From Halovibrio salipaludis (GTDB lineage: Bacteria > Pseudomonadota > Gammaproteobacteria > Pseudomonadales > Oleiphilaceae): 64,000 bases of DNA. The position numbers and the translations under genes are program-made. The notes under the pieces are model-generated. The model had not been told where the DNA came from, made no database searches, and saw only the letters and a program-made list of their open reading frames with translations. Below, in pieces: positions 1-8,920 of the stretch. The stretch lies in assembly GCF_002286965.1 (NCBI RefSeq), contig NZ_NSKD01000001.1, positions 496,001 through 560,000 of the forward strand, written 5' to 3'. Each line of letters begins with the position of its first letter. The stretch's first letter is position 1.

Positions 1-96
1 CAACGGCTGTTCGGGCTGCTCCCCGTCCGGAGCACGGATCGCGGTGCCCCGCCAGAGCGCCAGGCTGGAGGTAACAAGCTGGGGAAAAAGTGCCAT
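1..96 (-). CDS. Probable glutathione S-transferase/glutaredoxin-like protein, N-terminal fragment (runs off left edge)
   Basis: An open frame on the minus strand starts with ATG at 96-94 and stays open for 32 codons to the window edge, beginning MALFPQLVTSSLALWRG. A GAGGT ribosome binding site lies 8 bases upstream, at 109-105, and overlaps the stop codon of the ABC1 kinase gene, so the two are probably translationally coupled. The N-terminus resembles gammaproteobacterial proteins annotated as GST N-terminal-domain proteins, in which a hydrophobic leader precedes a thioredoxin fold. That comparison is from memory, and the catalytic region lies outside the window. The existence of the CDS is likely; its family is tentative. 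Confidence 0.5.
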   Translation of the reverse strand, partial: MALFPQLVTSSLALWRGTAIRAPDGEQPEQPL

Positions 97-107
97 CTGC
101 CTGGACC

Positions 108-1490
108 TCAATGGAGCATGTTCAGGCGCTCATCCAGAAACATATCCATTTCCGGCGCCAGTATGTGAACGTAGCGGTCAAAATACAGGAACTGCTTGAT
201 CAGGAGCGCGAATTCGCGTGGAAAGTGAAGACCGTGATCCTCGCCCACGCGGACCAGATCCATCAGCAGTTCATTCACATCATCGTCCGTTTCCTCGGAG
301 AGGGTCTCGATATCCGGCATCTCCTGGGGATCCGTTGGAACGACCGTCTCCATATGCTGCTGAAGGCCGGAGAGATCCCGCGCCAAGGCTTTCACATCCA
401 CACCCTCACGGGTCACCCCGATGCGCGCCATGGCATCCGCCATGCCCTCGAAATCCGCACTCATCAAGGCCCCCATGAAATCAGAAACCGCCGTCCAGGT
501 ATCCGGATCAATACGCCCGACGATTCCGAAATCGATAAAGCCAACACGACCGTCCTCAAGCACCATCAGGTTGCCGGCGTGCACGTCCGCGTGGAAAAAC
601 TCACACTGCGTCAGGCTGGCAAACCAGGTATTCATGGCCGTAATCAGTGTCCTTTCCGGGTCGTCACTGTAGCGCCGGATGGTCTCAAGGTCCGTCAGTG
701 GTACGCCCTGGAAGCGCTCCATCGTCAGAACCCGCCCAGTACTCAGCCTGCGATGAACCCGCGGAACCGTGGCTTCAGTGTTACCAGTGCGATCAAGGAA
801 CTCCCGGAACGCCTCAAGGTTGTTGGCCTCCTGGACGAAATCGCATTCCTCCATCATGGTCCGCTGGATCTCCTGGATGATCCCGGAAAGCGATGTCCAC
901 GCCAGCTTAGGTGCCAGGGTTTCCACAACCCGGGCTGATACGTAGAGGAAGTTGAGATCGGTAAGCAGGATGTTGGATACACCCGGCTTCTGGATCTTCA
1001 GTACTACTTCCTCCCCACTGGTCAGCCGGGCCCCGTGCACCTGCGCTATGGAGGCGGAGGCCAGGGGCGTGCGGTCAATACGCGTGAATTCCGTATCCAC
1101 CGCAGTGCCCAGCTCTTCCCTCAGGATCCGCTCCATCACGGCATAGGGGAGAGGCCGCGTCTGATCCAGACAGTTCTGGAATTCGTCCACATACTCACGG
1201 GGAAAGAACGTCGGGGAAGAGGCGATGAACTGCCCCAGCTTGATATAGGTCGCGCCAAGCCGCTCAAAGGTATCCCGCATCAGCCGCGGCAGGGGATGAC
1301 GGTCACCCCGCAGCCAGCGGACCCCCTGACCGCCGACCACCATGGCCGTCTGCCCGATCCGGAACGCGCCCTTGATACCATCGCCAAGGACTCGTGCGGG
1401 ATTGCTCCCCAGCGTCCCGCCTTCGTTTTCAGGGGTACGGTTGCCTCTGTTGCGCCCCGCTACCGGGGTATTCTGAATCAGTACACTCAT
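108..1490 (-). CDS. ABC1/AarF/UbiB-family atypical kinase
   Basis: This 460-residue protein belongs to the ABC1 (ADCK/UbiB) family of atypical kinases, whose members support ubiquinone biosynthesis or other lipid-related processes. Visible family hallmarks are the KLGQ motif at about residues 84-87, an Ala-rich loop ASASIAQVH at 144-152 (in place of the P-loop), the ATP-site Lys at about 165, HADVHAGN at 300-307 as catalytic loop, and the metal-binding DFG at 320-322. It lacks the long C-terminal transmembrane tail typical of canonical UbiB, so it is probably a paralogue rather than the ubiquinone-pathway enzyme. It lies 35 bp downstream of dnaN on the same strand, where recF is usually found, and is followed at once by the GST-like fragment. 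Confidence 0.88.
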   Translation of the reverse strand: MSVLIQNTPVAGRNRGNRTPENEGGTLGSNPARVLGDGIKGAFRIGQTAMVVGGQGVRWLRGDRHPLPRLMRDTFERLGATYIKLGQFIASSPTFFPREYVDEFQNCLDQTRPLPYAVMERILREELGTAVDTEFTRIDRTPLASASIAQVHGARLTSGEEVVLKIQKPGVSNILLTDLNFLYVSARVVETLAPKLAWTSLSGIIQEIQRTMMEECDFVQEANNLEAFREFLDRTGNTEATVPRVHRRLSTGRVLTMERFQGVPLTDLETIRRYSDDPERTLITAMNTWFASLTQCEFFHADVHAGNLMVLEDGRVGFIDFGIVGRIDPDTWTAVSDFMGALMSADFEGMADAMARIGVTREGVDVKALARDLSGLQQHMETVVPTDPQEMPDIETLSEETDDDVNELLMDLVRVGEDHGLHFPREFALLIKQFLYFDRYVHILAPEMDMFLDERLNMLH

Positions 1491-1525
1491 TCACAAGCTT
1501 CCCTGTCAGTCCAATCTGGAAAGGA

Positions 1526-2629
1526 TCAAAGACGCATCGGCATCACAACGTACAGATTGTCATCCGGGCCAGTGCTCTCAATCAGCGCACTGGCATTGGG
1601 ACCGGAAAGAACGATCCGGACCTGGTCCTCACGGATGACGTTCATCACATCGATCAGATACCCCACATTGAACCCGATCTGCAGCGCCTCACCCTGGTAT
1701 TCCACGGCCATGGTGTCCTCCGCCTGCTCCTGATCCGGGTTATTGGCGTAGACATGCAGTTCACCGGGCTCGAGTTCCAGCCGCACACCACGGATATTCT
1801 CGTGGGACAGGATCCCGGCCCGCTGCAGAATGCTGCGCAGTGTCTCGCGATCCGCGATCACCGTCTTGTCCCCGCCACTGGGAATCACCCGGTTATAGTC
1901 CGGGAAACGACCCTCGATGAGCTTGGAAGTGAAGGTGAATCCATCCAGCGTCGCCCTTATATGGCTGCCACCGATGGTGACCGCGACATTCTTCTCACTA
2001 TCGTCCAATAACCGGATGAGTTCCTGAACGCCCTTACGGGGCACAATGATCTGTCGTGTCTCATCCAGATAGGTCGGGGCGGACAGGTTGGACAGGGCCA
2101 GACGGTGCCCATCCGTCGCAACTGCCCGTATGGCGTCATCCCCGATCTCGAGCAGCAGCCCGTTGAGATAGTAGCGGACGTCCTGCTGCGCCATGGCAAA
2201 GGCGGTGCTGCTGAGCAGACTCTGGAAGCTGCCCTGTTCCAGATTCAGCGTGAAGCTGTCCTCATCATCCTCGACATTCGGGAAATGATCCGCGGGCAGG
2301 GTGGCGAGGGTGAACTGGCTCGCCCCCGCCCGGATCCGCATGCGATCCCCTTCCAGCGCCAGCGTCACATCCGCTGCTTCCGGAAGCGACCGGCAGATAT
2401 CCACCATCTTGCGGGCCGGCACAGTGATGCGACCTTCCTGCTCCACTTCCAGATCCGTGACAGTGGCAACCAGCTCCACCTCCATATTCGTGCCGGTCAG
2501 CATCAGGGCCTCGCCCTCGGCTACCAGCAATACGTTCGAGAGAACGGGCATGGTCTGTTTCTTTTCCACCACGCCGGCGATGGCCTGGAGTGGCTCGAGA
2601 AGGGATTCGCGACTGGTCCGGATTTTCAT
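1526..2629 (-). CDS. dnaN: DNA polymerase III beta subunit (sliding clamp)
   Basis: At 367 residues this matches the normal DnaN length. The clamp forms a ring around DNA that tethers DNA polymerase III and recruits other replication and repair proteins. The start MKIRTSRESLLEPLQAI and the C-terminal tail VYVVMPMRL-type ending (here NLYVVMPMRL) are typical of beta clamps, the latter forming part of the ligand-binding pocket. It follows dnaA after a 44-bp gap on the same strand, the conserved dnaA-dnaN pairing. The next gene downstream is an ABC1 kinase, not recF. Confidence 0.97.
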   Translation of the reverse strand: MKIRTSRESLLEPLQAIAGVVEKKQTMPVLSNVLLVAEGEALMLTGTNMEVELVATVTDLEVEQEGRITVPARKMVDICRSLPEAADVTLALEGDRMRIRAGASQFTLATLPADHFPNVEDDEDSFTLNLEQGSFQSLLSSTAFAMAQQDVRYYLNGLLLEIGDDAIRAVATDGHRLALSNLSAPTYLDETRQIIVPRKGVQELIRLLDDSEKNVAVTIGGSHIRATLDGFTFTSKLIEGRFPDYNRVIPSGGDKTVIADRETLRSILQRAGILSHENIRGVRLELEPGELHVYANNPDQEQAEDTMAVEYQGEALQIGFNVGYLIDVMNVIREDQVRIVLSGPNASALIESTGPDDNLYVVMPMRL

Positions 2630-2673
2630 GATTATCGGATTCCGCCTGGTTCGGATGTGGGTTTGTCAGTGAT

Positions 2674-4194
2674 TCAGGTGGTCAGAAGCCGGAGGAAGTT
2701 CTGGTAATCCTCGCGGATATTGGCGTCCGATTCCTGCAGTTCCTCGATTTTCTTGCAGGCGTGCAGGACCGTGGTGTGGTCCCGGCCGCCAAAGGCATCG
2801 CCGATCTCGGGCAGGCTGTGGCTGGTCAGCTCCTTGGCCAGTGCCATCGCCATCTGGCGGGGCCGTGTGATCGAGCGTGTGCGGCGCTTCGAGTGCAGAT
2901 CCGCCACTTTCATCTTGTAGTACTCTGCCACGGTCCGCTGAATATTGTCGATGCTGACCTGCTTCTCATGCAGCGCCAGAAGGTCCTTGAGACTTTCCCG
3001 GATGAATGCCGGTGTAATCTGCTGGCCGGTGAAGTGGGAATTGGCGATCACCAGCTTCAGCGCACCCTCCAGCTCGCGCACGTTGGAGCGGATCTTCTGG
3101 GCAATGAAAAAGGCCGCCTCGTTGCTGATGCTGACCTGCGCCTGCTCCGCCTTCTTCATGATGATCGCGACGCGGGTTTCGAGCTCGGGCGGTTCCACCA
3201 TAACCGTCAGACCCCAGCCGAACCGGGACTTGAGCCGCTCCTCCATGTTCACAATTTCCTTGGGGAAACGGTCGCAGGTCAGGATCACCTGCTGGCCGCC
3301 CTCAAGCAGCGCATTGAAGGTGTGGAAGAACTCCTCCTGGGAGCGCTCCTTGCCCGCGAAGAACTGGATATCGTCGATCAGAAGGGCATCCAGGGACCGG
3401 TAGAAGCGCTTGAAATCATTGATGGCGTTGAGCTGCAGCGCCTTGACCATGTCCGCCACAAAGCGCTCGGAGCGCAGGTAGGCCACGCGTGCCCCGGGAT
3501 TGCGGCGCACGATCTCGTTGCCCACGGCGTGCATCAGGTGGGTCTTACCCAGACCCACACCGCCATAGAGGAACAACGGGTTGTAGGAACCGCCCGGGTT
3601 TTCCGCCACCTGGCTCGAGGCAGCCCGCGCCAGCTGGTTGGATTTACCCTCAACGAAGGTGCCAAACGTGAACTGCTGGTTCAGGAAGGTCTCGCTGTGC
3701 TGGACGCCACCCTCGACATTGGCCCGGCGATCATCGCCTCCACCCTTGGCCCGCCCGGCAATACGCGCGGCCACGGGTGAATCCTCAACCGGGCGCTCAT
3801 CGGCTGTATTCAGTTCCGCATCATTAACCGGCGGTGCCACTTCCGCGCTGGCCGATCCCACTTCGGAGCCCGCGCTGTCAGCTGACTGGCGTTTCACCGC
3901 CCTGTCACCACGATCGGCCTGGGGCTGACTCGACCGGGGCTGTCTGTCCTCCGCGGATCCCACCTTGACCTCGACCTGCAGCCCCTTGGCGCCATTCAGG
4001 TCCCGGATGACCTCTTCAATACGATCCAGATACTTCTGGCTCACCCAGTCGCGCACAAACCGATTGGGTGCAAGCAGTACCAGAGCCCCCCCATCGTTGC
4101 GCGACTGCAACGGACGCAACCAGGTATTGAACTGCTGGGCGGGGAACTCATCCTGTAACAGTTCCAGACACTGCTGCCAGATTTCCTGTGCCAC
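2674..4194 (-). CDS. dnaA: Chromosomal replication initiator protein DnaA
   Basis: DnaA binds DnaA boxes at oriC and melts the origin. I chose a GTG start at 4194-4192, giving 506 residues beginning [19 protein letters not shown], which aligns with the E. coli start; GAGG lies 9 bases upstream. An ATG 93 bases further up would add a basic extension without similarity to the family. Domain I is followed by a variable Ser/Asp-rich linker (about residues 80-165), the AAA+ domain with Walker A GGVGLGKT (about 211-218) and Walker B LLIDDIQF, and the C-terminal helix-turn-helix with the signature [12 protein letters not shown]. The gene is transcribed away from the candidate oriC. Confidence 0.97.
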   Translation of the reverse strand: MAQEIWQQCLELLQDEFPAQQFNTWLRPLQSRNDGGALVLLAPNRFVRDWVSQKYLDRIEEVIRDLNGAKGLQVEVKVGSAEDRQPRSSQPQADRGDRAVKRQSADSAGSEVGSASAEVAPPVNDAELNTADERPVEDSPVAARIAGRAKGGGDDRRANVEGGVQHSETFLNQQFTFGTFVEGKSNQLARAASSQVAENPGGSYNPLFLYGGVGLGKTHLMHAVGNEIVRRNPGARVAYLRSERFVADMVKALQLNAINDFKRFYRSLDALLIDDIQFFAGKERSQEEFFHTFNALLEGGQQVILTCDRFPKEIVNMEERLKSRFGWGLTVMVEPPELETRVAIIMKKAEQAQVSISNEAAFFIAQKIRSNVRELEGALKLVIANSHFTGQQITPAFIRESLKDLLALHEKQVSIDNIQRTVAEYYKMKVADLHSKRRTRSITRPRQMAMALAKELTSHSLPEIGDAFGGRDHTTVLHACKKIEELQESDANIREDYQNFLRLLTT

Positions 4195-4397
4195 GACTGC
4201 TGACCTCGCATTGTTCTTCTTCGGACGGGTCTCTCCCCGGCAAGAGCGGTATTCTACGCGCCGCTCACCGCCCGTAAAAGCCCCCACAGCAACGATATAA
4301 ACACCCTGTTGATAACTTTTTCGTTTTCATTCAGAAAACTACCAACTTGCAAACAGAGTCGTGCACAAAATTACAGATCAATTCCCCTTGAATTAGC

Positions 4398-4406
4398 TTA
4401 TCCACA
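4398..4406 (+). promoter_or_regulatory. DnaA box, perfect consensus
   Basis: The sequence is TTATCCACA, identical to the high-affinity E. coli DnaA box, within the dnaA-rpmH intergenic region. Confidence 0.75.
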
Positions 4407-4593
4407 ACCTCCTGTGCAAACACCGTGTGTTCACGACCGTATAACCCCCGGACGAACCCGTTGATAACCCGCCCCCCGGTCAGCCACCCCCTGTTATACC
4501 CATTCCATACCCCCTGTTAGTCCCAGGTTACCAAGCGCAACTGAACAGAAGCGTCCCCACTCTGGATTGGCGCCACCAGCCGCCCGAAACCGG

Positions 4594-4602
4594 TTATCCA
4601 CA
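4594..4602 (+). promoter_or_regulatory. DnaA box, perfect consensus
   Basis: A second TTATCCACA in the same orientation, 196 bp from the first and directly beside the AT-rich block at about 4614-4680. Confidence 0.75.
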
Positions 4603-4706
4603 GAAAACCGCCTCCCTAATAACAGTAACAACAGTCTTATTGATTCCTTAAAGATAAAAACTTTGTTTCTACTGTAACTGACAGGCCTTTCCGGCACCGC
4701 TGCCCA

Positions 4707-4735
4707 TTGTCTGAACGCCACAAATTGACTAGAAT
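4707..4735 (+). promoter_or_regulatory. Sigma-70-type promoter of rpmH
   Basis: TTGTCT at 4707-4712 and TAGAAT at 4730-4735 are separated by exactly 17 bases, a strong sigma-70 pattern, about 85 bp upstream of the rpmH ATG. It probably drives rpmH-rnpA and perhaps yidD-yidC. Confidence 0.7.
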
Positions 4736-4820
4736 CCCGCATCCCGGTGGCAGCTCCGTGTTCGGACCATCGGCCGAAACCATTGTTCCGACATTCGCAG
4801 CCCTGAACAGGACCATCACC

Positions 4821-4955
4821 ATGAAACGAACCTTTCAGCCGAGTAACCTCAAGCGCAAGCGGACCCATGGTTTCCGTGCCCGCATGGCAACCCAGAATGG
4901 CCGCAAAGTGATTGCGCGCCGTCGTGCCAAGGGTCGTAAGCGCCTCAGCGTCTGA
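4821..4955 (+). CDS. rpmH: 50S ribosomal protein L34
   Basis: A 44-residue, very basic protein beginning [20 protein letters not shown] and ending GRKRLSV, the standard sequence and length of bacterial L34, a component of the large ribosomal subunit. The ATG at 4821 is set by family length; an upstream in-frame TTG at 4707 is actually the -35 promoter element. The 3' end overlaps the start of rnpA by 44 bases, if the first possible rnpA start is used. Confidence 0.97.
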   Translation: MKRTFQPSNLKRKRTHGFRARMATQNGRKVIARRRAKGRKRLSV

Positions 4956-5355
4956 ACCCGTCCAGTTGCCGCCTGACCTCCGATTTCCCCGCCAGGCAAG
5001 ACTGCTCAACAGTCGTGATTACACGCGGGTATTCAACAGTGTCGAGTTCAGGTTCGGCAGCCGCGGATTCCTGATGCTTGCCCGGAGTTCCGACGAATCC
5101 CGGGCATTGCCCCGTCTGGGCATCATCGTGGCCCGTCGGCATCTGCCCAAGGCTACGGCGCGCAACCGGTTCAAGCGTGCCGTACGGGAATCCTTCAGGC
5201 ACCGACAGCATGATCTGCCAGCTCTGGACATCATCGTGCTGGCCCGGCCTGGCGGCAATACCATGGACAATGCCGAACTGTTCCGGGAACTCGACCGGGC
5301 GTGGCGGAAGCTGGGCCAACAGGCGACCTCCCGGTCTCCGGTAAAAACGGGATAA
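4912..5355 (+). CDS. rnpA: Ribonuclease P protein component
   Basis: RnpA is the protein subunit that helps the RNase P RNA bind and cleave pre-tRNA 5' leaders. The diagnostic RNR motif region [19 protein letters not shown] is present, as are [17 protein letters not shown] near the N-terminus and [10 protein letters not shown]. The open frame allows 147 residues from ATG 4912, overlapping rpmH by 44 bases. Homology only begins near residue 19 (LPPDLRFP), so a downstream non-ATG start such as TTG at 4966 or GTG at 4924 is possible. No clear ribosome binding site decides between them. yidD follows after 4 bases. Confidence 0.93.
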   Translation: MRAVVPRVVSASASEPVQLPPDLRFPRQARLLNSRDYTRVFNSVEFRFGSRGFLMLARSSDESRALPRLGIIVARRHLPKATARNRFKRAVRESFRHRQHDLPALDIIVLARPGGNTMDNAELFRELDRAWRKLGQQATSRSPVKTG

Positions 5356-5359
5356 CCCA

Positions 5360-5608
5360 ATGCGCTGGCTGCTTCTTCTGCTGATTCGCATCTACCAGTA
5401 CGGGATCAGTCCGCTGATGCCTCCTCACTGCCGGCACACGCCCAGCTGTTCCGAATACGCCGCGAGCGCGATCCAACAGCACGGCATGCTCCGGGGAGGT
5501 TACTACGCCTTGCACCGTCTCTTCCGATGCCATCCCTGGGGCACATCCGGTTATGATCCGGTTCCAGGGGTTCCCCCGACCCATCAATCCTGTTCACGCA
5601 AAGGATGA
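5360..5608 (+). CDS. yidD: Membrane protein insertion efficiency factor YidD
   Basis: An 82-residue small protein with an amphipathic/hydrophobic N-terminus (MRWLLLLLIRIYQYGISP) and the family signature CRHTPSCSEYA followed by GGYYALHRLFRCHPW and a GYDPVP motif. YidD associates with the inner membrane and aids YidC/Sec-dependent insertion. It sits between rnpA and yidC as usual and overlaps the ORF of yidC at its stop codon. Confidence 0.95.
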   Translation: MRWLLLLLIRIYQYGISPLMPPHCRHTPSCSEYAASAIQQHGMLRGGYYALHRLFRCHPWGTSGYDPVPGVPPTHQSCSRKG

Positions 5609-5616
5609 CCCAATCC

Positions 5617-7347
5617 ATGGATATCCCCCGCGTCGCCATATGGCTTGGTCTGGCCATAGTCAGCTACCTCCTCGTCATGGCCTGGAACGAGGATTATCAC
5701 CAGCAATCCGTCTCCACTGAACCCGTGGCAGCCGAGGAGTCCGCTCCCGCTGACAGTGGAACCCAGAGCCAACAGCCTCCGGACAGTAGCGACAGCAGCG
5801 ATACCGGTGATGGTTTCGAACGCCCTGAATCAGACATGGCTACTGCCAATCAGGAGACCAGCCCTGAAGAAACGACCACCTCCGGTGGAACCGCCGACAG
5901 CAGTAACACCATCCGGGTTAGGACGGACGTTCTGGACGCCCGCATCAGCCTCAACGGCGGTCATCTCGTGGAAGCCTGGCTGCCCGAACACACCCGCACC
6001 CGGGAGTCGGACAAACCCCTGAAGCTGCTCCGGAACGATGACGAACTCACCTATATCCTCGAGAGCAGTCTTCTCGGTGACGGTGGTTCCGCACGCGGCC
6101 ACGGCAATCTGACCTTCACCAGCGAATCAGACAGCTACCGCCTGGATGAAGGCGAGGACAGTCTGACGGTGGATCTGACCCATGAAACGGATTCCGGGGT
6201 ACAGATCATCAAACGCTACACCTTTGAGCGGGATCACTATCGCCTGAAGGTCAGCTACCATATCCGGAACAATTCCAGTGAGCCCTGGAACGGATACTTC
6301 TCCGGTCGCATCGTACGTGATGAGAGCGGTGATCCTACCGGCCAGCGGATCCTCGGTGTCCAGGCCTTTCTCGGCATGGTTCTGAGCACGCCCCAGGATC
6401 CCTATACCAAATACGAATTCTCGGATCTGAGGGAAAACCCCCTCAACCGCCAGGTCGAAGGCGGCTGGATTGCCTTCCTTCAGCACTACTTCATGAGTTC
6501 CTGGATCCCGGACCAGGAAGAGACCCATCGTTACCAGACCCGCCAGCGTGGCAGTAACCTGCATGTCATGGGCTTTGTCAGTCCCGGTACCGAGGTGGCT
6601 CCGGGTGAAGAAAAAGAGATCAGTTCCCGGGTGTACGTCGGCCCCAAGATCATCGAGCGGCTCCAGGGCATTGCGCCCAACCTGGACCGCACCGTCGATT
6701 TCGGCTGGCTGTTCTTCATCTCCCAGCCCCTGTTCTACCTTCTGGACTGGTTCCATGACCTGACCGGCAACTGGGGTGTCGCCATCATCCTTCTGACGGT
6801 CGTGGTGAAGCTGGCTTTCTACAAGCTCTCGGCCACCAGTTACCGTTCCATGGCCAACATGCGCCGTGTCCAGCCCGAGATGCAGCGTCTCAAGGAACAG
6901 TACGGCGATGATCGCCAGAAGCTCTCCCAGGAGATGATGAATCTCTACAAGAAGGAGAAGATCAACCCACTGGGCGGCTGCCTGCCAATACTGGTACAGA
7001 TGCCGGTGTTCATCTCCCTCTACTGGGTGCTTTTCGAGAGTGTGCAGCTGCGCCACGCACCCTTCATGCTGTGGATCAACGATCTCTCGGTGATGGATCC
7101 GTACTTCATCCTGCCGATCCTGATGGGCGGCTCGATGTTCCTGCAGATGCAGCTGAACCCGACACCACCGGATCCGGTTCAGGCGAAGGTGATGAAGCTG
7201 CTGCCGATCATGTTCACCTTCTTCTTCCTGTGGTTCCCGGCAGGCCTGGTGCTGTACTGGCTGAGCAACAACGTGCTCTCCATGGCACAGCAGTTCTTCA
7301 TCTACCGCCAGATCGAGAAGGAGCAGGGGAAGTCCGCCAAGGGCTGA
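5617..7347 (+). CDS. yidC: Membrane protein insertase YidC
   Basis: YidC inserts and folds inner-membrane proteins alone or with SecYEG. I use ATG 5617 (MDIPRVAIWLGLAIVSYLL), because it aligns with gammaproteobacterial YidC starts and has AAGGA about 12 bases upstream; an in-frame ATG at 5605 overlaps the yidD stop. The protein has an N-terminal transmembrane segment, an acidic Ser/Asp/Glu-rich periplasmic linker (about residues 30-95), the large P1 periplasmic domain, and then the conserved core (WGVAIILLTVVVKLAFY, NPLGGCLPILVQMPVFISLYW, WFPAGLVLYWLSNN) forming the five C-terminal helices. About 576 residues; complete. Confidence 0.97.
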   Translation: MDIPRVAIWLGLAIVSYLLVMAWNEDYHQQSVSTEPVAAEESAPADSGTQSQQPPDSSDSSDTGDGFERPESDMATANQETSPEETTTSGGTADSSNTIRVRTDVLDARISLNGGHLVEAWLPEHTRTRESDKPLKLLRNDDELTYILESSLLGDGGSARGHGNLTFTSESDSYRLDEGEDSLTVDLTHETDSGVQIIKRYTFERDHYRLKVSYHIRNNSSEPWNGYFSGRIVRDESGDPTGQRILGVQAFLGMVLSTPQDPYTKYEFSDLRENPLNRQVEGGWIAFLQHYFMSSWIPDQEETHRYQTRQRGSNLHVMGFVSPGTEVAPGEEKEISSRVYVGPKIIERLQGIAPNLDRTVDFGWLFFISQPLFYLLDWFHDLTGNWGVAIILLTVVVKLAFYKLSATSYRSMANMRRVQPEMQRLKEQYGDDRQKLSQEMMNLYKKEKINPLGGCLPILVQMPVFISLYWVLFESVQLRHAPFMLWINDLSVMDPYFILPILMGGSMFLQMQLNPTPPDPVQAKVMKLLPIMFTFFFLWFPAGLVLYWLSNNVLSMAQQFFIYRQIEKEQGKSAKG

Positions 7348-7361
7348 TCCCCTGACGCGCC

Positions 7362-8729
7362 ATGAGCGGTGCTGACCGGGATACCATCGCCGCCCTCGCT
7401 ACGCCTCCGGGCCGCGGGGGTGTTGGCGTTATCCGCCTCTCGGGGCCACAGGCCCTGGTCCTGGCGCAAGCCTTCCTGGGGTTTGAGCCCCGGCCCAGGT
7501 ACGCTCACTATGCCCCTTTCCTGGACGAGACGGGTGATGTCCTGGACGAGGGTATTGCCCTGTACTTTCCCGGTCCGCATTCCTTTACTGGTGAGGATGT
7601 CCTTGAACTCCAGGGCCATGGCGGACCCGTCCTCATGGACCGGATCCTGGCTTCCGCCACAACCCGGGGAGCCCGACTTGCACGCCCGGGGGAATTCTCG
7701 GAACGCGCCTTCCTGAACGATAAACTGGACCTCGCCCAGGCCGAGGCCATTGCCGATCTTATTGAAAGCAGCTCGGAACAGGCGGCTCGAAGTGCCCTGC
7801 AATCCCTTCAGGGTGCCTTCTCCAGGGTGGTCTCGGGACTTATTGAGGAACTGGTCCAGCTCCGGGTCTATGTGGAGGCGGCCATCGATTTTCCGGACGA
7901 GGATGTGGATTTCCTCGGTGACGGCAAGGTTGCCGCGGATCTCCAGGCCCTGCTGGAATCACTGGACCGCACCGTACAGGAAGCCCACCAGGGGACACTG
8001 CTGCGGGACGGCATGCAGGTGGTCATTGCCGGTAAACCCAATGCCGGCAAGTCCAGTCTTCTTAACGCCCTGTCCGGCCAGGACACAGCCATCGTGACCG
8101 AGATCGAGGGCACGACCCGGGACGTGCTGCGAGAGCAGATCCAGATTGATGGCATGCCGCTGCACATCATTGACACCGCGGGCCTGCGCGACAGCGCCGA
8201 TGAAGTGGAACGCATCGGCATCGACCGGGCCTGGGCCGAGATCGAGAAGGCCGACCGGGTCCTGTTGCTGGTGGACAGCATCACAACGCCGGATACAGAT
8301 CCCGCAACCCTCAGAACCGGGCTGCCACGCCAGCTGCCGGAAGGACTGCCGGTTACCGTCCTCCGCAACAAGGTGGATCTCTCGGGAGAAGCGCCCGGGT
8401 TCACCGACCACGATGGCACTCCCGTCATCCGGCTGTCCGCCCAGTCCGGGGAGGGCGTCGACACCCTGCGGGAACACCTGAAGGACTGCATGGGCTATCA
8501 GACCGCTGCTGAAGGGCGCTACATGGCCCGTCGGCGTCATCTCGATGCCCTGGAGCGGGCCCGCTCCATGGTCGTTCAGGGCCAGACCCAGCTCAGCGAG
8601 TTTGGTGCCGGCGAACTGCTCGCCGAGGATCTGCGTCAGGCTCAGGACGCGCTTGGCGAAATCACCGGGGCCATGACGCCCGATGAGCTCCTGGGCGAAA
8701 TCTTCAGCTCCTTCTGCATCGGCAAATAA
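7362..8729 (+). CDS. mnmE: tRNA uridine-5-carboxymethylaminomethyl modification GTPase MnmE
   Basis: MnmE works with MnmG to install the cmnm5 group on the wobble uridine of certain tRNAs. The 455-residue protein shows the N-terminal formyl-THF-binding domain ([21 protein letters not shown]), the embedded Ras-like G domain with GKPNAGKS at 224-231, DTAG at 271-274 and NKVD, and the invariant C-terminal CIGK containing the catalytic Cys. It is 14 bp after yidC, the usual rpmH-rnpA-yidD-yidC-mnmE order. Its partner mnmG lies about 5.2 kb further on, beyond three inserted genes. Confidence 0.97.
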   Translation: MSGADRDTIAALATPPGRGGVGVIRLSGPQALVLAQAFLGFEPRPRYAHYAPFLDETGDVLDEGIALYFPGPHSFTGEDVLELQGHGGPVLMDRILASATTRGARLARPGEFSERAFLNDKLDLAQAEAIADLIESSSEQAARSALQSLQGAFSRVVSGLIEELVQLRVYVEAAIDFPDEDVDFLGDGKVAADLQALLESLDRTVQEAHQGTLLRDGMQVVIAGKPNAGKSSLLNALSGQDTAIVTEIEGTTRDVLREQIQIDGMPLHIIDTAGLRDSADEVERIGIDRAWAEIEKADRVLLLVDSITTPDTDPATLRTGLPRQLPEGLPVTVLRNKVDLSGEAPGFTDHDGTPVIRLSAQSGEGVDTLREHLKDCMGYQTAAEGRYMARRRHLDALERARSMVVQGQTQLSEFGAGELLAEDLRQAQDALGEITGAMTPDELLGEIFSSFCIGK

Positions 8730-8788
8730 CCCCTACCCAACCGATTCATCAGCCGCCTGAATCATTGCCGATCAGGTTGTGTCTATTA

Positions 8789-8805
8789 ATGTTATGATAT
8801 AACAT
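8789..8805 (+). promoter_or_regulatory. Probable Zur box upstream of the TonB-dependent receptor
   Basis: ATGTTATGATATAACAT is a 17-bp palindrome with 7-bp perfect arms. Its core GTTATGATATAAC differs at one position from the gammaproteobacterial Zur consensus GTTATAATATAAC. It lies about 115 bp upstream of the receptor ATG. Zinc-bound Zur would be expected to repress here; a zur gene is in this same window (56593-57081). Confidence 0.7.
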
Positions 8806-8891
8806 CCGTTAATTCATTGTAAGGCACCGGGTCGGATTCCAGTTCAACACATCTGATAGAGGACGTTGCTACTGGAATATCGTTTAAAGAA

Positions 8892-8904
8892 GTAATGCTA
8901 TAAC
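8892..8904 (+). promoter_or_regulatory. Possible second, weaker Zur-like site
   Basis: GTAATGCTATAAC matches the Zur core consensus at 10 of 12 informative positions and lies 16 bp before the receptor ATG, overlapping the leader just upstream of the ribosome binding site. The arms are imperfect, so this may be chance. Confidence 0.3.
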
Positions 8905-8920
8905 GTTGGAAGGAGGAACC

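Larger units (their letters stand above)
4195..4706. other. Candidate chromosomal replication origin (oriC), dnaA-rpmH intergenic region
   Basis: This gap between divergent dnaA and rpmH has no convincing gene. It carries two perfect consensus DnaA boxes TTATCCACA on the plus strand (4398-4406 and 4594-4602) and two one- or two-mismatch boxes in the opposite orientation (TGTTGATAA at 4307-4315, CGTTGATAA at 4459-4467). Immediately right of the second perfect box, about 4614-4680 is strikingly AT-rich for this genome and could be the unwinding element. Pseudomonads use the equivalent rpmH-dnaA region as an origin. It must also hold the dnaA promoter, which I could not pin down. Function is inferred from boxes and context. 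Confidence 0.65.

Noticed and set aside
8743-8763. Terminator after mnmE
   Set aside because: GATTCA/TGAATC gives only a 6-bp AT-rich stem without a T-run.
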